Positions 9,287 to 18,459 of a DNA stretch of 64,000 bases are shown piece after piece. Positions within the stretch are counted from its first letter, which is position 1; each line of letters begins with the position of its first letter. The stretch spans positions 124,001 to 188,000 of the forward strand of contig NZ_JABBEA010000008.1 of assembly GCF_012912005.1 (NCBI RefSeq). The letters are read 5' to 3'. The stretch comes from Paenibacillus sp. SZ31 (GTDB taxonomy: Bacteria; Bacillota; Bacilli; Paenibacillales; Paenibacillaceae). Below the pieces are notes generated by a model. It did no database searches. It saw nothing but the letters and a program-made list of their open reading frames with translations, and had not been told where the DNA came from. The translations under genes were made by a program, and so were the position numbers.

Positions 9287-10459
9287 ATGAACTTTGCTAA
9301 ACGTATGGACCACTTCAGTGAAGGGATCTTCACCCGGTTGCTGGAGATCAAACGCCAGCGCCTGGAGAATGGACAACCTGTCATCGATCTCAGTGTAGGT
9401 ACACCGAATATTCCACCTACGCAGCATATCATCACTGCACTATGTGAAGCTGCTGCTGACCCGTTGAACTATATATACGCGGTGAATGACCAGAGTGAGC
9501 TGCTGCAAGCTACAAGTGAGTGGTACAAGCAGCGCTATGAGGTCGAATTGGACCCGAAAACACAGGTCTGTTCCTTACTCGGTTCACAAGAGGGACTGGC
9601 ACATATCTCCCTCTCCATCGTGGACGAAGGAGATCTCGTTCTGGTACCTGATCCCTGCTATCCTGTCTTCGCCGATGGGCCTTTATTGGCCGGAGCAGAG
9701 CTGTATTATATGCCGCAAAAAGAAGAGAACGGATATGTTATTCAGCTTGAGGATATTCCGGAAGATATCGCTCATCGAGCGAAATTCATGCTGGTCTCCT
9801 ATCCCAACAATCCGACAACAGCGATGGCACCGGATCAGTTCTATCTTGATCTGATTGCCTTTGCCAAGAAGTATGATATTATCGTGCTCCACGATAACGC
9901 GTACAGTGAACTTGTATTTGACGGAAAGTCATGTGGAAGCTTCCTCGCGTTTCCTGGCGCTATGGACGTCGGTGTGGAATTCAATTCCTTATCCAAAACC
10001 TATGGCCTGGCCGGAGCCCGAATTGGCTTCTGTGTGGGCAATGCAGCTATGGTCGCCATGATGAAAAAGCTAAAATCCAATATGGATTACGGCATGTTCC
10101 TACCGATCCAAAAAGCAGCGATTGCTGCCATAACCGGAGATCAATCCGAGGTTGAACGGGTCAGAGCGATCTATGAACAGCGCAGAGACATCCTCTGTGA
10201 GGGCTTCAGCAATCTCGGTTGGCCGATTGCCAAACCTGAAGCGACCATGTTCATCTGGAGCCGGATTCCGGCGCACTACGACAGCTCGGAGCAATTCGCC
10301 ATGGATCTGGTTACACATGCGGGAGTCATCGCAACGCCAGGAAGTGCCTTTGGCCCTTCAGGTGAAGGTTATGTGCGATTCGCCCTCGTTCAGGATCATG
10401 AGATATTACAGCAAGCCGTACAGTCAGTCGATGACAGCGGGATTCTGAAATCCAGCTAA
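9287..10459 (+). CDS. Pyridoxal-phosphate-dependent aminotransferase, class I/II
   Basis: A 390-residue fold-type I aminotransferase. It shows the N-terminal substrate segment (IDLSVGTPNIPP), the cofactor-contacting YPNNPT and DNAYSEL, and the PLP lysine in NSLSKTYGLAGARIGF. The closest subfamily from memory is the LL-diaminopimelate aminotransferase/MtnE-like group, but substrate cannot be fixed by reading. The start is ATG 9287 with GGAGG 11 nt upstream; an upstream in-frame ATG at 9251 lacks a ribosome site. Confidence 0.88.
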   Translation: MNFAKRMDHFSEGIFTRLLEIKRQRLENGQPVIDLSVGTPNIPPTQHIITALCEAAADPLNYIYAVNDQSELLQATSEWYKQRYEVELDPKTQVCSLLGSQEGLAHISLSIVDEGDLVLVPDPCYPVFADGPLLAGAELYYMPQKEENGYVIQLEDIPEDIAHRAKFMLVSYPNNPTTAMAPDQFYLDLIAFAKKYDIIVLHDNAYSELVFDGKSCGSFLAFPGAMDVGVEFNSLSKTYGLAGARIGFCVGNAAMVAMMKKLKSNMDYGMFLPIQKAAIAAITGDQSEVERVRAIYEQRRDILCEGFSNLGWPIAKPEATMFIWSRIPAHYDSSEQFAMDLVTHAGVIATPGSAFGPSGEGYVRFALVQDHEILQQAVQSVDDSGILKSS

Positions 10460-10490
10460 CGACAGCACGATTCACATGTGCTCAACCCAA

Positions 10491-10576
10491 AATCCCCTCA
10501 AGGTACACAGGGAGTAAGAGCTTCACGCTTAATAACGTGACTCTCTATTCCCTGTAGACCTAAGGGGATTTTTTCA
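10491..10576 (+). terminator. Extended multi-segment hairpin ending in a T-run
   Basis: Arms pair in five blocks: AATCCCCT with AGGGGATT, GGT with ACC, ACAGGGA with TCCCTGT, AGAG with CTCT, CACG with CGTG, separated by small symmetrical bulges. The structure ends in a run of six T. It is far longer than an ordinary terminator hairpin and sits 31 nt after the aminotransferase stop. Confidence 0.75.
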
Positions 10577-10704
10577 TTTCCGGAGGACTAGACATTCATT
10601 AGGTGCTTTGTGTGTTGTGCCGATATAGGGTCTGACAAACCATTGTCTGTGCAAACGAGTTAAATAGCTTGTAAGATCGTGTACGAATGGTACCACTTGA
10701 CAGC

Positions 10705-10732
10705 AAAAAGCCTGCTCCGGGAGCAGGCTTTT
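10705..10732 (-). terminator. Terminator of the FecCD permease operon
   Basis: AAAAAGCCTGCTCC / GGAGCAGGCTTTT forms a near-perfect hairpin just past the permease stop codon. Confidence 0.88.
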
Positions 10733-10744
10733 GGTTTGAACTAT

Positions 10745-12793
10745 TTATACAGACTTGCGCCAGTTGGAACGATACATCAGATACAGGAAGTACGGCGTTC
10801 CGATAATCGCAATGAGTATGCCTGATGGAATCTCTGTTGGCGCCATGACGGTTCTTCCGATCGTATCGGCCAGCACCAACATGACTGCACCGGCTAATGC
10901 GGATAAAAACATCGAACGTCTTAACTTATTCCCCGTCAGTAACCGAACCATATGTGGTGCAATCAGACCGATAAAACCAACAGTTCCTACACAAGCAACA
11001 GCACCTGCTGCAAGTAATACACCCACGGTCATGGCCAGTAATCGTGTACGGCGTACACCCAGTCCAAGTCCAGATGCACTATTATCGTCGAATACCAACA
11101 GTTCGAATCTACGCGCCAGCCACCAGGCCACAGGTACCAGAATAACTAAAAATAATCCGATAACCTTCACCTGTTCCCAGGTACGAGCATAGGTGCTTCC
11201 CGTCAGCCAGATATACCCGCTGCTACCGTATACGGCACCACGGACAATCAGAATCTGAATCCCTGCTCCAGCAATGGCAGACATCGCGATCCCCAGCAAC
11301 ACAACCGCCGAAGGGTTCAGTCCTTTCTTCCAGGCGAGGGAGAACACAACCACTGCAGCAATGGCTGCACCGATGATTGCCGCAATTGGCAGCAAGTATA
11401 TCGGAAGACCCGGCCATAAGATGATGACCATCATTGCTCCAAGCCCTGCACCTGAGGATACACCGACAATTGAAGCATCTGCCAGAGGATTACGTACCGC
11501 CATCTGAATAAGCACACCACTGATTGCCAGTGCAGCTCCTGCACCTGCGGCAACAAGTGTACGCGGAATTCGAAGCTGAATCAGCGCCGAGAACAGTCCA
11601 TCCGATTGGAATAGACTCGGTAACCAATCGGCCAGAGGAATTCGCATACCGCCAAACATCGTACTGAGCAAGATTAGCGCGACGGTAATGACTGAAAATA
11701 ATACAGCCATTGGGCCAAATGCAAAGCGACGCGCAGCTCCTCCTGTACTCATTGAAGTGGACATGCTTGAGCCGTTCGCTGCCTTCATGCGTGTAAGGAC
11801 AAGCCAGATGAGCCACGGTGCACCAATGATCGCCATAACCGCACCTGTCGGCAGCTCCATGCTGGAGTTATGCACCATTTTGGCAAGTACATCCGCCCCA
11901 ACCAGGAGCGCTGCTCCCCATATGAACACACCTGGTAACAGCAATCGGTTGGAACGTACGCCACTCAATCGAACCAGATGTGGCGCAACCAGCCCCACGA
12001 AGCCAATCGGCCCAATTACACTGACGATGACTGCAGCCAGCAGTACCGCGAGAATTAAACCACCCGCACGAGCCAATCCAACCTTTTGCCCCAATGAAGA
12101 AGCCGTTGATTCATCCAGCTCTAGCATATCCCACTGTCTGGACAGGATTAACGCGAGAAGCGTAATACCAATCACCCAAGGCCAAGCATAGGACACACCA
12201 CTCCAGTCATTCTGGACAAGTGTTCCCGAGCCCCAAAGGAACAACCCTTGCGTCTCCATGGAGAAAAAAATATGTAATGCGCTTGTAAATGAACCGAGCA
12301 CCATCGATACAATCATACCGGACAACGCAAGCCGAACCGGGCTTGATGTTCGTCCGCCGCCCATGAAATAAGCCGCAAAGGCTGCCAGCAGACCACCAAG
12401 AGCTGCGAAGAGAAAAGGCGACTGACTTAACAGTCCTGGAAAAGCAATAACTCCCAGCACCACTACAAAGTACGCTCCTGCATTAATGCCCAGCGTATCT
12501 GAAGCAGCCAATGGATTACGAGTAATCGTTTGCAGCAAAGCACCCGCCACAGCCAATGCGCCGCCTGCAAGAATACCAATCACTGTGCGTGGCATACGCA
12601 AATCCCAGACCATATTGTGCTCTAATGTATCCTGTCTGCCTGTAAGTGCGTCCCAAACGATAGACAAAGGAATGGATGCCTCTCCATAACACAGACTTAC
12701 AAAAAAAAGCACGATGAGAGCGGTTAGACCGCCCCCATATATGCTTATTGTGCGCCAATTCATAGTTGGCTTAGATCCTTGAACCGAACTCAT
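10745..12793 (-). CDS. Iron-siderophore ABC transporter double permease (two fused FecCD domains, FhuB-like)
   Basis: This 682-residue membrane protein consists of two homologous FecCD/BtuC halves, at about 15-345 and 355-680. Each has the family signatures: RNPLAASDTLG in the first half and RNPLADASIVG in the second, then GFVGLVAPHLVRL and GFIGLIAPHMVRL. One polypeptide thus supplies both halves of the channel, as in E. coli FhuB (about 660 residues), whereas most Bacillus systems use two genes. It overlaps the upstream binding-protein gene by 4 nt (ATGA), implying translational coupling. There is no ATPase gene beside it, so a shared FhuC/YusV-like ATPase encoded elsewhere is needed. Confidence 0.93.
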   Translation of the reverse strand: MSSVQGSKPTMNWRTISIYGGGLTALIVLFFVSLCYGEASIPLSIVWDALTGRQDTLEHNMVWDLRMPRTVIGILAGGALAVAGALLQTITRNPLAASDTLGINAGAYFVVVLGVIAFPGLLSQSPFLFAALGGLLAAFAAYFMGGGRTSSPVRLALSGMIVSMVLGSFTSALHIFFSMETQGLFLWGSGTLVQNDWSGVSYAWPWVIGITLLALILSRQWDMLELDESTASSLGQKVGLARAGGLILAVLLAAVIVSVIGPIGFVGLVAPHLVRLSGVRSNRLLLPGVFIWGAALLVGADVLAKMVHNSSMELPTGAVMAIIGAPWLIWLVLTRMKAANGSSMSTSMSTGGAARRFAFGPMAVLFSVITVALILLSTMFGGMRIPLADWLPSLFQSDGLFSALIQLRIPRTLVAAGAGAALAISGVLIQMAVRNPLADASIVGVSSGAGLGAMMVIILWPGLPIYLLPIAAIIGAAIAAVVVFSLAWKKGLNPSAVVLLGIAMSAIAGAGIQILIVRGAVYGSSGYIWLTGSTYARTWEQVKVIGLFLVILVPVAWWLARRFELLVFDDNSASGLGLGVRRTRLLAMTVGVLLAAGAVACVGTVGFIGLIAPHMVRLLTGNKLRRSMFLSALAGAVMLVLADTIGRTVMAPTEIPSGILIAIIGTPYFLYLMYRSNWRKSV

Positions 12794-13791
12794 TTGGTAA
12801 TCGCCTCTACTACGCCATCAACCAATACTTTGGAGGAGATCGGTCCACCAAATGTCCATGTTGTGCTATCCAGTTGATAAGTGCGTTTGTCCTTCACGAA
12901 GTTCAGTCCATTCCATACAGAGTTATCTTTCATGGCTGTGCCAAAGACATCATCGTCTGGTTGGGTGATATAAATGAAGTTACTGTCCTTTACAGCAGTC
13001 AAAGACTCAATGCCTACTGTGGAGAAGCCATAGTTTTCAACTTTGTCCGGCTTCCAATCGTTAACCAGTCCGATTTTATCCAATGTACCAATCACAACGG
13101 AGTTATCGGTAAACATACGCAGGCTAACTGCATTTTGATAAGTGAACGCTTGTGTCAGTGCAAAGTTGAAGTTTTCTTTACCCGCAGCAGCCAATTTTTC
13201 TTTGGCTTCTACATAGTGCTGATCGAGATCACTCAGAACTTCTTTTGCTTTGTCTTCTTTACCCAGAGCAGTTGCAATGTTATTAAAGATCTCTGTCATT
13301 TTGTCATAATCATAGCCGTTACCATCGTACGGATCATATTCAATCGTTGGTGCAATCGCGTTCAGTTGATCATAGACCGCCGTATTATTATCTGCATTAG
13401 CAATGATGAGATCTGGCTTCAAAGCAGCAATAGCCTCCAGATTCGGTTCACTGCGTGTTCCGATATCCGTTACACTGTCATCCAGTGCTGCTTCGGATGT
13501 TACCCATACTTTATAGTTAGCGTTATCTGCATTACCTACTGGTTGAACACCCAGGGCAACGACATCTTCCGTATATGTCCATTCAAGTGTAACGACACGC
13601 TCTGCTGGCTTGTCCAGCTTAAGCTCTCCACGTTTATGCTTCACGGTAACAGGACCTGCTGTCTCTTCAGCTGGAGCACTACCCGAATCAGTACCTTGAC
13701 TTGTATCTGTTGTAGTCGTGGTTTTACCACAACCCGCCAAAACCAGCACAAAGGCAAGCATAATCAACAGTCCGTTCAACCCTTTTTTCAT
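12790..13791 (-). CDS. Iron-siderophore ABC transporter substrate-binding lipoprotein
   Basis: This 333-residue protein has a signal peptide and lipobox (LAGCGK), a low-complexity Thr/Ser/Glu linker, then the Fe-siderophore binding fold (RVVTLEWTYTEDVVALGVQPVG, LKPDLIIANADNN, IAPTIEYDPYDG). It would hold a ferric siderophore at the outer face of the membrane and deliver it to the permease encoded immediately downstream. GGGAGATAAAGAT precedes the ATG, and a Fur box lies about 33 nt upstream. The family includes FhuD and YfiY; the ligand is unknown. Confidence 0.93.
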   Translation of the reverse strand: MKKGLNGLLIMLAFVLVLAGCGKTTTTTDTSQGTDSGSAPAEETAGPVTVKHKRGELKLDKPAERVVTLEWTYTEDVVALGVQPVGNADNANYKVWVTSEAALDDSVTDIGTRSEPNLEAIAALKPDLIIANADNNTAVYDQLNAIAPTIEYDPYDGNGYDYDKMTEIFNNIATALGKEDKAKEVLSDLDQHYVEAKEKLAAAGKENFNFALTQAFTYQNAVSLRMFTDNSVVIGTLDKIGLVNDWKPDKVENYGFSTVGIESLTAVKDSNFIYITQPDDDVFGTAMKDNSVWNGLNFVKDKRTYQLDSTTWTFGGPISSKVLVDGVVEAITK

Positions 13792-13823
13792 ATCTTTATC
13801 TCCCCTGTTTATATGTATTTATA

Positions 13824-13838
13824 TGATAACAATTATCA
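13824..13838. promoter_or_regulatory. Fur box of the binding protein / double permease operon
   Basis: TGATAACAATTATCA, one mismatch from the core consensus and followed by a further half site (TTATC), lies 33 nt before the lipoprotein start. Confidence 0.8.
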
Positions 13839-13972
13839 TTATCACTATTGGATTATGCCGTAGGAATGGATTTTTGTCAATGCAAAGTACCATGTAATTC
13901 AGATTCTCCGAATAAAAGGAACAGGGACTGCCACTAGGCAATCCCTATCGCACAGGTAGATCAAATGGATGT

Positions 13973-14515
13973 TTAACTCAGCTGCATCGTTGTGATACAC
14001 GTATCATCGTTGTCATATGTAGACAGTTGAGTCTCAGCAATTTTTCCATCATGAAGTATACGAATAAGATATGTTCTATCTCGGGGTACCCATAGATCCA
14101 TAAATCCGTTTGCACCAGACTTCACCATGGTATCCTTCATCAAGGTGTTGCCCTCGGAATCGTGAATGGTTACATTGAACTCCTCGTTGCTCAGTTCCCC
14201 CTGACAGCCGGTCAAGCTATGAATTGCACAGGGATGGGTCTGGTCCACGTAGGGCGCAATGGAAAGGAAAAATTCATTTTCAGGCAAATCGTATGTAGTG
14301 GTCTTTTTATCTTGATCGGTGACAATTAACTGTTTGGCATTAATGGAGGCAGATTCCGGTGTCTCTTTACCTGTGCTGATATCTTCCACCAATTTTCTGA
14401 TGTTGGGCGCACTGGCTGTACCCGCCTCATCCTTGCCCGTATTGCTTGCAAACAGATAGGTTCCGATCACAATTACAACTGCAACACTTGCAATGATCCA
14501 CATTTGTTTTTTCAT
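13973..14515 (-). CDS. CueP-like metal-binding protein
   Basis: A 180-residue membrane-anchored extracytoplasmic protein with an N-terminal hydrophobic anchor (MKKQMWIIASVAVVIVIG). The C-terminal half carries conserved cysteines in HPCAIHSLTGCQGE and DDTCITT, the pattern I recall for the CueP family, whose Salmonella member is a periplasmic copper-binding protein that helps supply copper to SodC. In Gram-positives it would be held at the outer membrane face. The start is ATG 14515 with GAGGAG upstream. No copper exporter or CueR-type regulator is adjacent. Confidence 0.8.
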   Translation of the reverse strand: MKKQMWIIASVAVVIVIGTYLFASNTGKDEAGTASAPNIRKLVEDISTGKETPESASINAKQLIVTDQDKKTTTYDLPENEFFLSIAPYVDQTHPCAIHSLTGCQGELSNEEFNVTIHDSEGNTLMKDTMVKSGANGFMDLWVPRDRTYLIRILHDGKIAETQLSTYDNDDTCITTMQLS

Positions 14516-14679
14516 CTGGAGTCCATCTCCTCGTCCGTTTTGGTTTATTATAAGGTAGAACACAGTGAGACGGACAGATTACGACACCAAAGTCACCATA
14601 TATTCACATTTTTGTATTGTAGTAAGATTAATCTACTGCCTGTGCACTGTATCATTGATAAGTAAGGGAGGTTGTGTAT

Positions 14680-15312
14680 ATGTTTAAGTCTCCATCTGTA
14701 TCTGACACTGATCGAAGAGTACACAAATCCAAACTGGCTCTGAAGACAGCCCTTCTGGAATGGATGTCCCGTAAACCATTGGCCAGTATAACCATCACCG
14801 ATATTGTCAAATCCGCCGATTTGAACCGCAGCACATTTTACAAGCATTATGTATACAAAGAAGACCTGTTTGATGAATTGTTAAATGACGTGCTTGACGA
14901 TCTCAAATCAGCCTATCGAGCACCCTATCAGCATTTCCGAGATTTCGATATGAAGGACCTTAACGCCTCAGCAATTCAAATTTTCGACCATGTACTGGCT
15001 CATGCCTCCTTCTATACATTACTGGTTCGTTCTAACGTGCTGTTGGATTTCAGGGATACACTTTATATAACACTTAAGAACTTGTATCTGGAGGATGTAA
15101 CCGATCTGTCGCCTGATCCACGGTTGGATAAGGAACTTCTCGCCTGTTATCAGGCTAATGCCGTTCTCGGTTTAGTTACGGGTTGGGTGCAAAGCAACTT
15201 CAAATACAGTGCCTCCTATATGGCGGAACAACTGTTGGAATTCACACGCATGAACCGCTCCCAAGAGATTTATCGGTCTAATCTCCATTCTGCAACGAGT
15301 CCATCAAAATAA
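14680..15312 (+). CDS. TetR/AcrR family transcriptional regulator
   Basis: A 210-residue protein. The N-terminal TetR helix-turn-helix lies at about 10-60 (ITITDIVKSADLNRSTFYKHY), followed by an all-helical ligand-binding domain with the DUF-type C-terminal half seen in TetR_C proteins of Firmicutes. The start is ATG 14680, 8 nt after AAGGGAGG. It converges on an SDR gene, which it might control, but no operator was identified. Confidence 0.88.
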   Translation: MFKSPSVSDTDRRVHKSKLALKTALLEWMSRKPLASITITDIVKSADLNRSTFYKHYVYKEDLFDELLNDVLDDLKSAYRAPYQHFRDFDMKDLNASAIQIFDHVLAHASFYTLLVRSNVLLDFRDTLYITLKNLYLEDVTDLSPDPRLDKELLACYQANAVLGLVTGWVQSNFKYSASYMAEQLLEFTRMNRSQEIYRSNLHSATSPSK

Positions 15313-15349
15313 AGTTACGCTACAACTCTGTAGTGGTATCTGCTCTTAA

Positions 15350-15395
15350 AAAGAGGTACTGTCTCCCCTGAAGCTTGAGAATACAGTACCTCTTT
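15350..15395. terminator. Bidirectional terminator
   Basis: A 13-bp perfect stem (AAAGAGGTACTGT with ACAGTACCTCTTT) lies between the converging TetR and SDR genes. Confidence 0.88.
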
Positions 15396-15419
15396 ATTAT
15401 CTCGGAACATTCTTTGTAG

Positions 15420-16190
15420 TTAGTTGCTGATCCAGCCACCATCTACAGGCAACTCAACACCTGTAATGAATTTGGATTCATCAGATGCCAAAAACAGGTA
15501 GGCGTAAGCAATATCCATAGATTCACCAGCATGTGGAGGCAGTGGTGCAAGATTTTTGTAATGCTCCCCCATCTCCACCTGGGATTTGATGCCTGCTTTC
15601 TCCACCATACCCGTAAACACAGCACCCGGGTGTACGGAGTTCACACGGATATTATCTTTGGCGAACCATTGTGCCCCGTGTTTGGTCAATGAACGTACAG
15701 ATCCCTTGGAAGCACTATAAGCCGCGCCCTGGGCATCTGCGATTCCACCAATGATTGCTGCAATGGAAGAGGTATTAACGATGGAACCTTGTCCATTCTT
15801 CTGCATATAAGGAATGACTGCCTTCATGCCGAGCCATACACCTGTTCCATTAATGGACATAACCTTGTCCCAATCCTCTAACTCAGCTTCCAAAATGCCT
15901 TTGGCCATATGGATTCCAGCATTGTTGACCAGAATATCTATTTTGCCGTATTTCGATACGGTTTCTTCCACAACAGCGTTCCAAGACTCTGGGCTGGACA
16001 CATCCAGCTTCAGCGCAATGGCTTCTCCGCCATCAGCTACGATCTGTTTAACCTGTTCCTCCAAAGCTTCGACTGCCACATCGGTAGCCACTATCTTGGC
16101 TCCTTCTTTTGCAAATAATTGAATACCTGCCAATCCCATGCCACTTGCGGCACCGGTTATAATTGCAACTTTTCCAGTTAATCTGCCCAT
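15420..16190 (-). CDS. SDR family oxidoreductase (NAD(P)-dependent)
   Basis: A 256-residue classical short-chain dehydrogenase with TGAASGMG for cofactor binding, NNAG, catalytic serine in NTSSIAA, and intact YSASK. The C-terminal motif (ITGVELPVDGGW) is typical of glucose-1-dehydrogenase, 3-oxoacyl-reductase and cyclopentanol-dehydrogenase-like members. The substrate cannot be assigned. It contrasts with the SDR protein near 4.3-5.0 kb, which lacks the active-site tyrosine. Confidence 0.9.
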   Translation of the reverse strand: MGRLTGKVAIITGAASGMGLAGIQLFAKEGAKIVATDVAVEALEEQVKQIVADGGEAIALKLDVSSPESWNAVVEETVSKYGKIDILVNNAGIHMAKGILEAELEDWDKVMSINGTGVWLGMKAVIPYMQKNGQGSIVNTSSIAAIIGGIADAQGAAYSASKGSVRSLTKHGAQWFAKDNIRVNSVHPGAVFTGMVEKAGIKSQVEMGEHYKNLAPLPPHAGESMDIAYAYLFLASDESKFITGVELPVDGGWISN

Positions 16191-16408
16191 TTCATATCAT
16201 CCTTTCCTATTACGATGAATGCCTCATTATGACATCCAACCTGCTAACACCTTTAGTATACGGATGAAATGAAAGCTCTTTCAATCAGCAAATAGACAGG
16301 CTTTTGTGGGATAACCGATAGTGTGTGCCTCCTTTTGTCTGTTATGTCAAAGTTAATCCACAAATCTAAACCAATCTGTTGTTTTTCACTCTCATACTGT
16401 ATTCCATC

Positions 16409-18259
16409 TCAACGTGCCATAATCCGCTCTGCCATTTCCTCGGCTTGCAGCACTGCAGACAACGGGTCAGAGAGAAAATATCTATTCCAATCAAGGTTAA
16501 TAATCCTGCAGTGATCTGTCTCGATGGATTTCTGCCATGGTTTGCCTGAAGCTTGATCAAGCCCAGGTCTTGGACCATTATCCAACACCAACAGGTAGTC
16601 CTCCACGTACCCTCCAACCGCACTCCTCGCAATATCCAGGTACTCCAAGCCTGGCTCCAACAGTTCCTGACGAACTTTGCCTGCCGGCTTCAAGTTCAGT
16701 AAGCCATAGGCTGCCTTCCCCCCACGAGTTCCCGTATTTCCCACAAGAGTAATATGTTCTCCCCAATTCGGATCAATAACAGTAAATGTCTTCTCTGCGG
16801 AGACTTTGCCTTTGATCGTTTGCTGTAAAGTATGTACTCTCCTCACGTATTCCTTAATCCATGTTTCGGCTTCTGTCCGGCGATTCAGAATACGTCCCAT
16901 CTCACGAATCTCCTCCGCGACAGAACTGTAACCATTCCCTCCATAGACCACCGTAGGTGCAATCCGGGCATAGGAAGCGTAGGCGGCAGGATTCCAGGTG
17001 ATGATCAGATCTGGCTCCAGTTCAAGCACTCTTTCAATGGAGATAAAATTATGATTCCCGATATCCTGTACTTGGTCATAGATATAAGGCTCCAGCATTT
17101 GGTTGCTTTCAATGAGTGAATGTGGCGCTCCAAGAGGTGTTACCCCCAATGCTAGCACTTCTCCCAAATTCCAGTCCACAACAACACGGCTAGGCTTGTT
17201 CGGTACCGTAATCTCGCCCATGCTTGTGGCAAGCAACCGAGTTCTGGCTCTTGGCAACGCGGCCGCCGAGGATTTCCACACTTGGACTCCTTTCAAATCT
17301 ATAGTCTCCTGTTCTGGCTGGGGCTGGTCAGCTTCAACTATGGATACTGTTCGTACGCTCCATCCGGAATAGTGACTTTCCAAAGCGGCGTGTGGTTGGA
17401 AAGTTTTCGGGGCTACATCTGGAATACTGCTCTCTCGACGCTTTCTGTAGAACTCCGGAGAAACCCCATAATGTTTTTTGAAATAACGACTTAGTGTATA
17501 GCCATTCTCATAGCCTACTCTTTCCGCGATTTCCTGTAAGGTCCCTTTCGTACTCACCAGTAGTTTCAGCGCCTGTTCCATCCGAATCTGTAACAGCACA
17601 CGACTGGGACTCGTGTTCAATTGAAGCTGAAACAATTGGTTCAGATACCTCGGACTGCAATCCAGCATTTCAGCAACCTGTTCCATCTTGAGTGATTCCG
17701 CGTAGTGACGTTTCAGATAACGGACTGCCTGATCTACCCGATCCAGCTTCGTACGGTTCTTCCTCTTCTCTTGCATTTGTTTCAGCATCTCGGCGAGCCA
17801 TTGATAGAACAACGCCTTGGTTTGAATCCGGCCTGCTGACTGTATTTCATTCCACTGTCTGTATATCAACTGCATAATTTCAATTAATGGCAAAGGGTAC
17901 GTTGGTTCAAAACCAAAACTGACTTGCAGAGACTCCGCCCCAGTATATGTTTGGGATTCTTCAGCATTTGGCTTCTCTGACTCTGGTGACGAATACGACA
18001 ACACATGTAATTCCATTCGCTTCTTAGCCAGACAATCCAGACGCATTCCTTTGGAGGCATGCAGAATATATGTCCCTTTAATGTGATGCATCGCCTGACC
18101 CAGCCAGATCTTCCCCTTGCCATTCGTAATTAATAAAAAAGCATTCGAGGGGAGCGTCCACGTATTAGGCTCTTCACTGATGTTAACGGTAATGATTCGA
18201 ATATCCAGTAATCGGATCGTTATATGCTCCCATAATGCGCCGTATTCTTCTATGTTCAT
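16409..18259 (-). CDS. Btr-like AraC regulator with cytoplasmic siderophore-binding-protein domain (B)
   Basis: A 616-residue fusion. Residues about 1-165 are an AraC N-terminal domain, and about 170-290 the double helix-turn-helix (LKMEQVAEMLDCSPRYLNQLF and GYENGYTLSRYFKKHYG). Residues about 340-616 form a ferric-siderophore binding fold without signal peptide (SRVVVDWNLGEVLALGVTPLG, LEPDLIITWNP). This matches B. subtilis Btr (YbbB), which senses bacillibactin in the cytosol and activates the uptake genes. The binding domain is closely similar to the lipoprotein encoded divergently at 18460-19434 (shared VVVDWN.G.VLA.GVTP, LEPDLIITW, GNT/SxxRGGxAAY), so sensor and external receptor probably recognise the same siderophore. 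The start is ATG 18259 with AAAGG upstream. Confidence 0.9.
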   Translation of the reverse strand: MNIEEYGALWEHITIRLLDIRIITVNISEEPNTWTLPSNAFLLITNGKGKIWLGQAMHHIKGTYILHASKGMRLDCLAKKRMELHVLSYSSPESEKPNAEESQTYTGAESLQVSFGFEPTYPLPLIEIMQLIYRQWNEIQSAGRIQTKALFYQWLAEMLKQMQEKRKNRTKLDRVDQAVRYLKRHYAESLKMEQVAEMLDCSPRYLNQLFQLQLNTSPSRVLLQIRMEQALKLLVSTKGTLQEIAERVGYENGYTLSRYFKKHYGVSPEFYRKRRESSIPDVAPKTFQPHAALESHYSGWSVRTVSIVEADQPQPEQETIDLKGVQVWKSSAAALPRARTRLLATSMGEITVPNKPSRVVVDWNLGEVLALGVTPLGAPHSLIESNQMLEPYIYDQVQDIGNHNFISIERVLELEPDLIITWNPAAYASYARIAPTVVYGGNGYSSVAEEIREMGRILNRRTEAETWIKEYVRRVHTLQQTIKGKVSAEKTFTVIDPNWGEHITLVGNTGTRGGKAAYGLLNLKPAGKVRQELLEPGLEYLDIARSAVGGYVEDYLLVLDNGPRPGLDQASGKPWQKSIETDHCRIINLDWNRYFLSDPLSAVLQAEEMAERIMAR

Positions 18260-18318
18260 CGTCAAGGACCTTTCTTTATTTCCTCGTTACCACATCCAAA
18301 GCTTTGCCTCATCATATA

Positions 18319-18333
18319 TGATAACCATTCTCA
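18319..18333. promoter_or_regulatory. Probable Fur box upstream of regulator B
   Basis: TGATAACCATTCTCA differs from the Fur core at two positions. It lies 60 nt before the regulator start in the divergent intergenic region. Confidence 0.6.
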
Positions 18334-18425
18334 GTTCAACCTGTCGATCTGTTCTGAAATGGTTATGCTGCCGCTTCCGAATCGGTTATTGTGCAATTGC
18401 AAGTTTCCCTCTAGAGTTATATAAA

Positions 18426-18440
18426 TGAAAATCATTATCA
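18426..18440. promoter_or_regulatory. Fur box upstream of lipoprotein gene at 18460
   Basis: TGAAAATCATTATCA has one mismatch from the Fur core, followed by a half-site extension. It lies 19 nt upstream of the start codon, overlapping the expected promoter. Confidence 0.75.
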
Positions 18441-18459
18441 ATTAGAAAGAGGGTTCGTC

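Noticed and set aside
12874..13863. Long open plus-strand frame of 329 codons
   Set aside because: It is antisense to the siderophore-binding lipoprotein and has no ribosome site or recognisable domain; codon structure favours the minus-strand gene.
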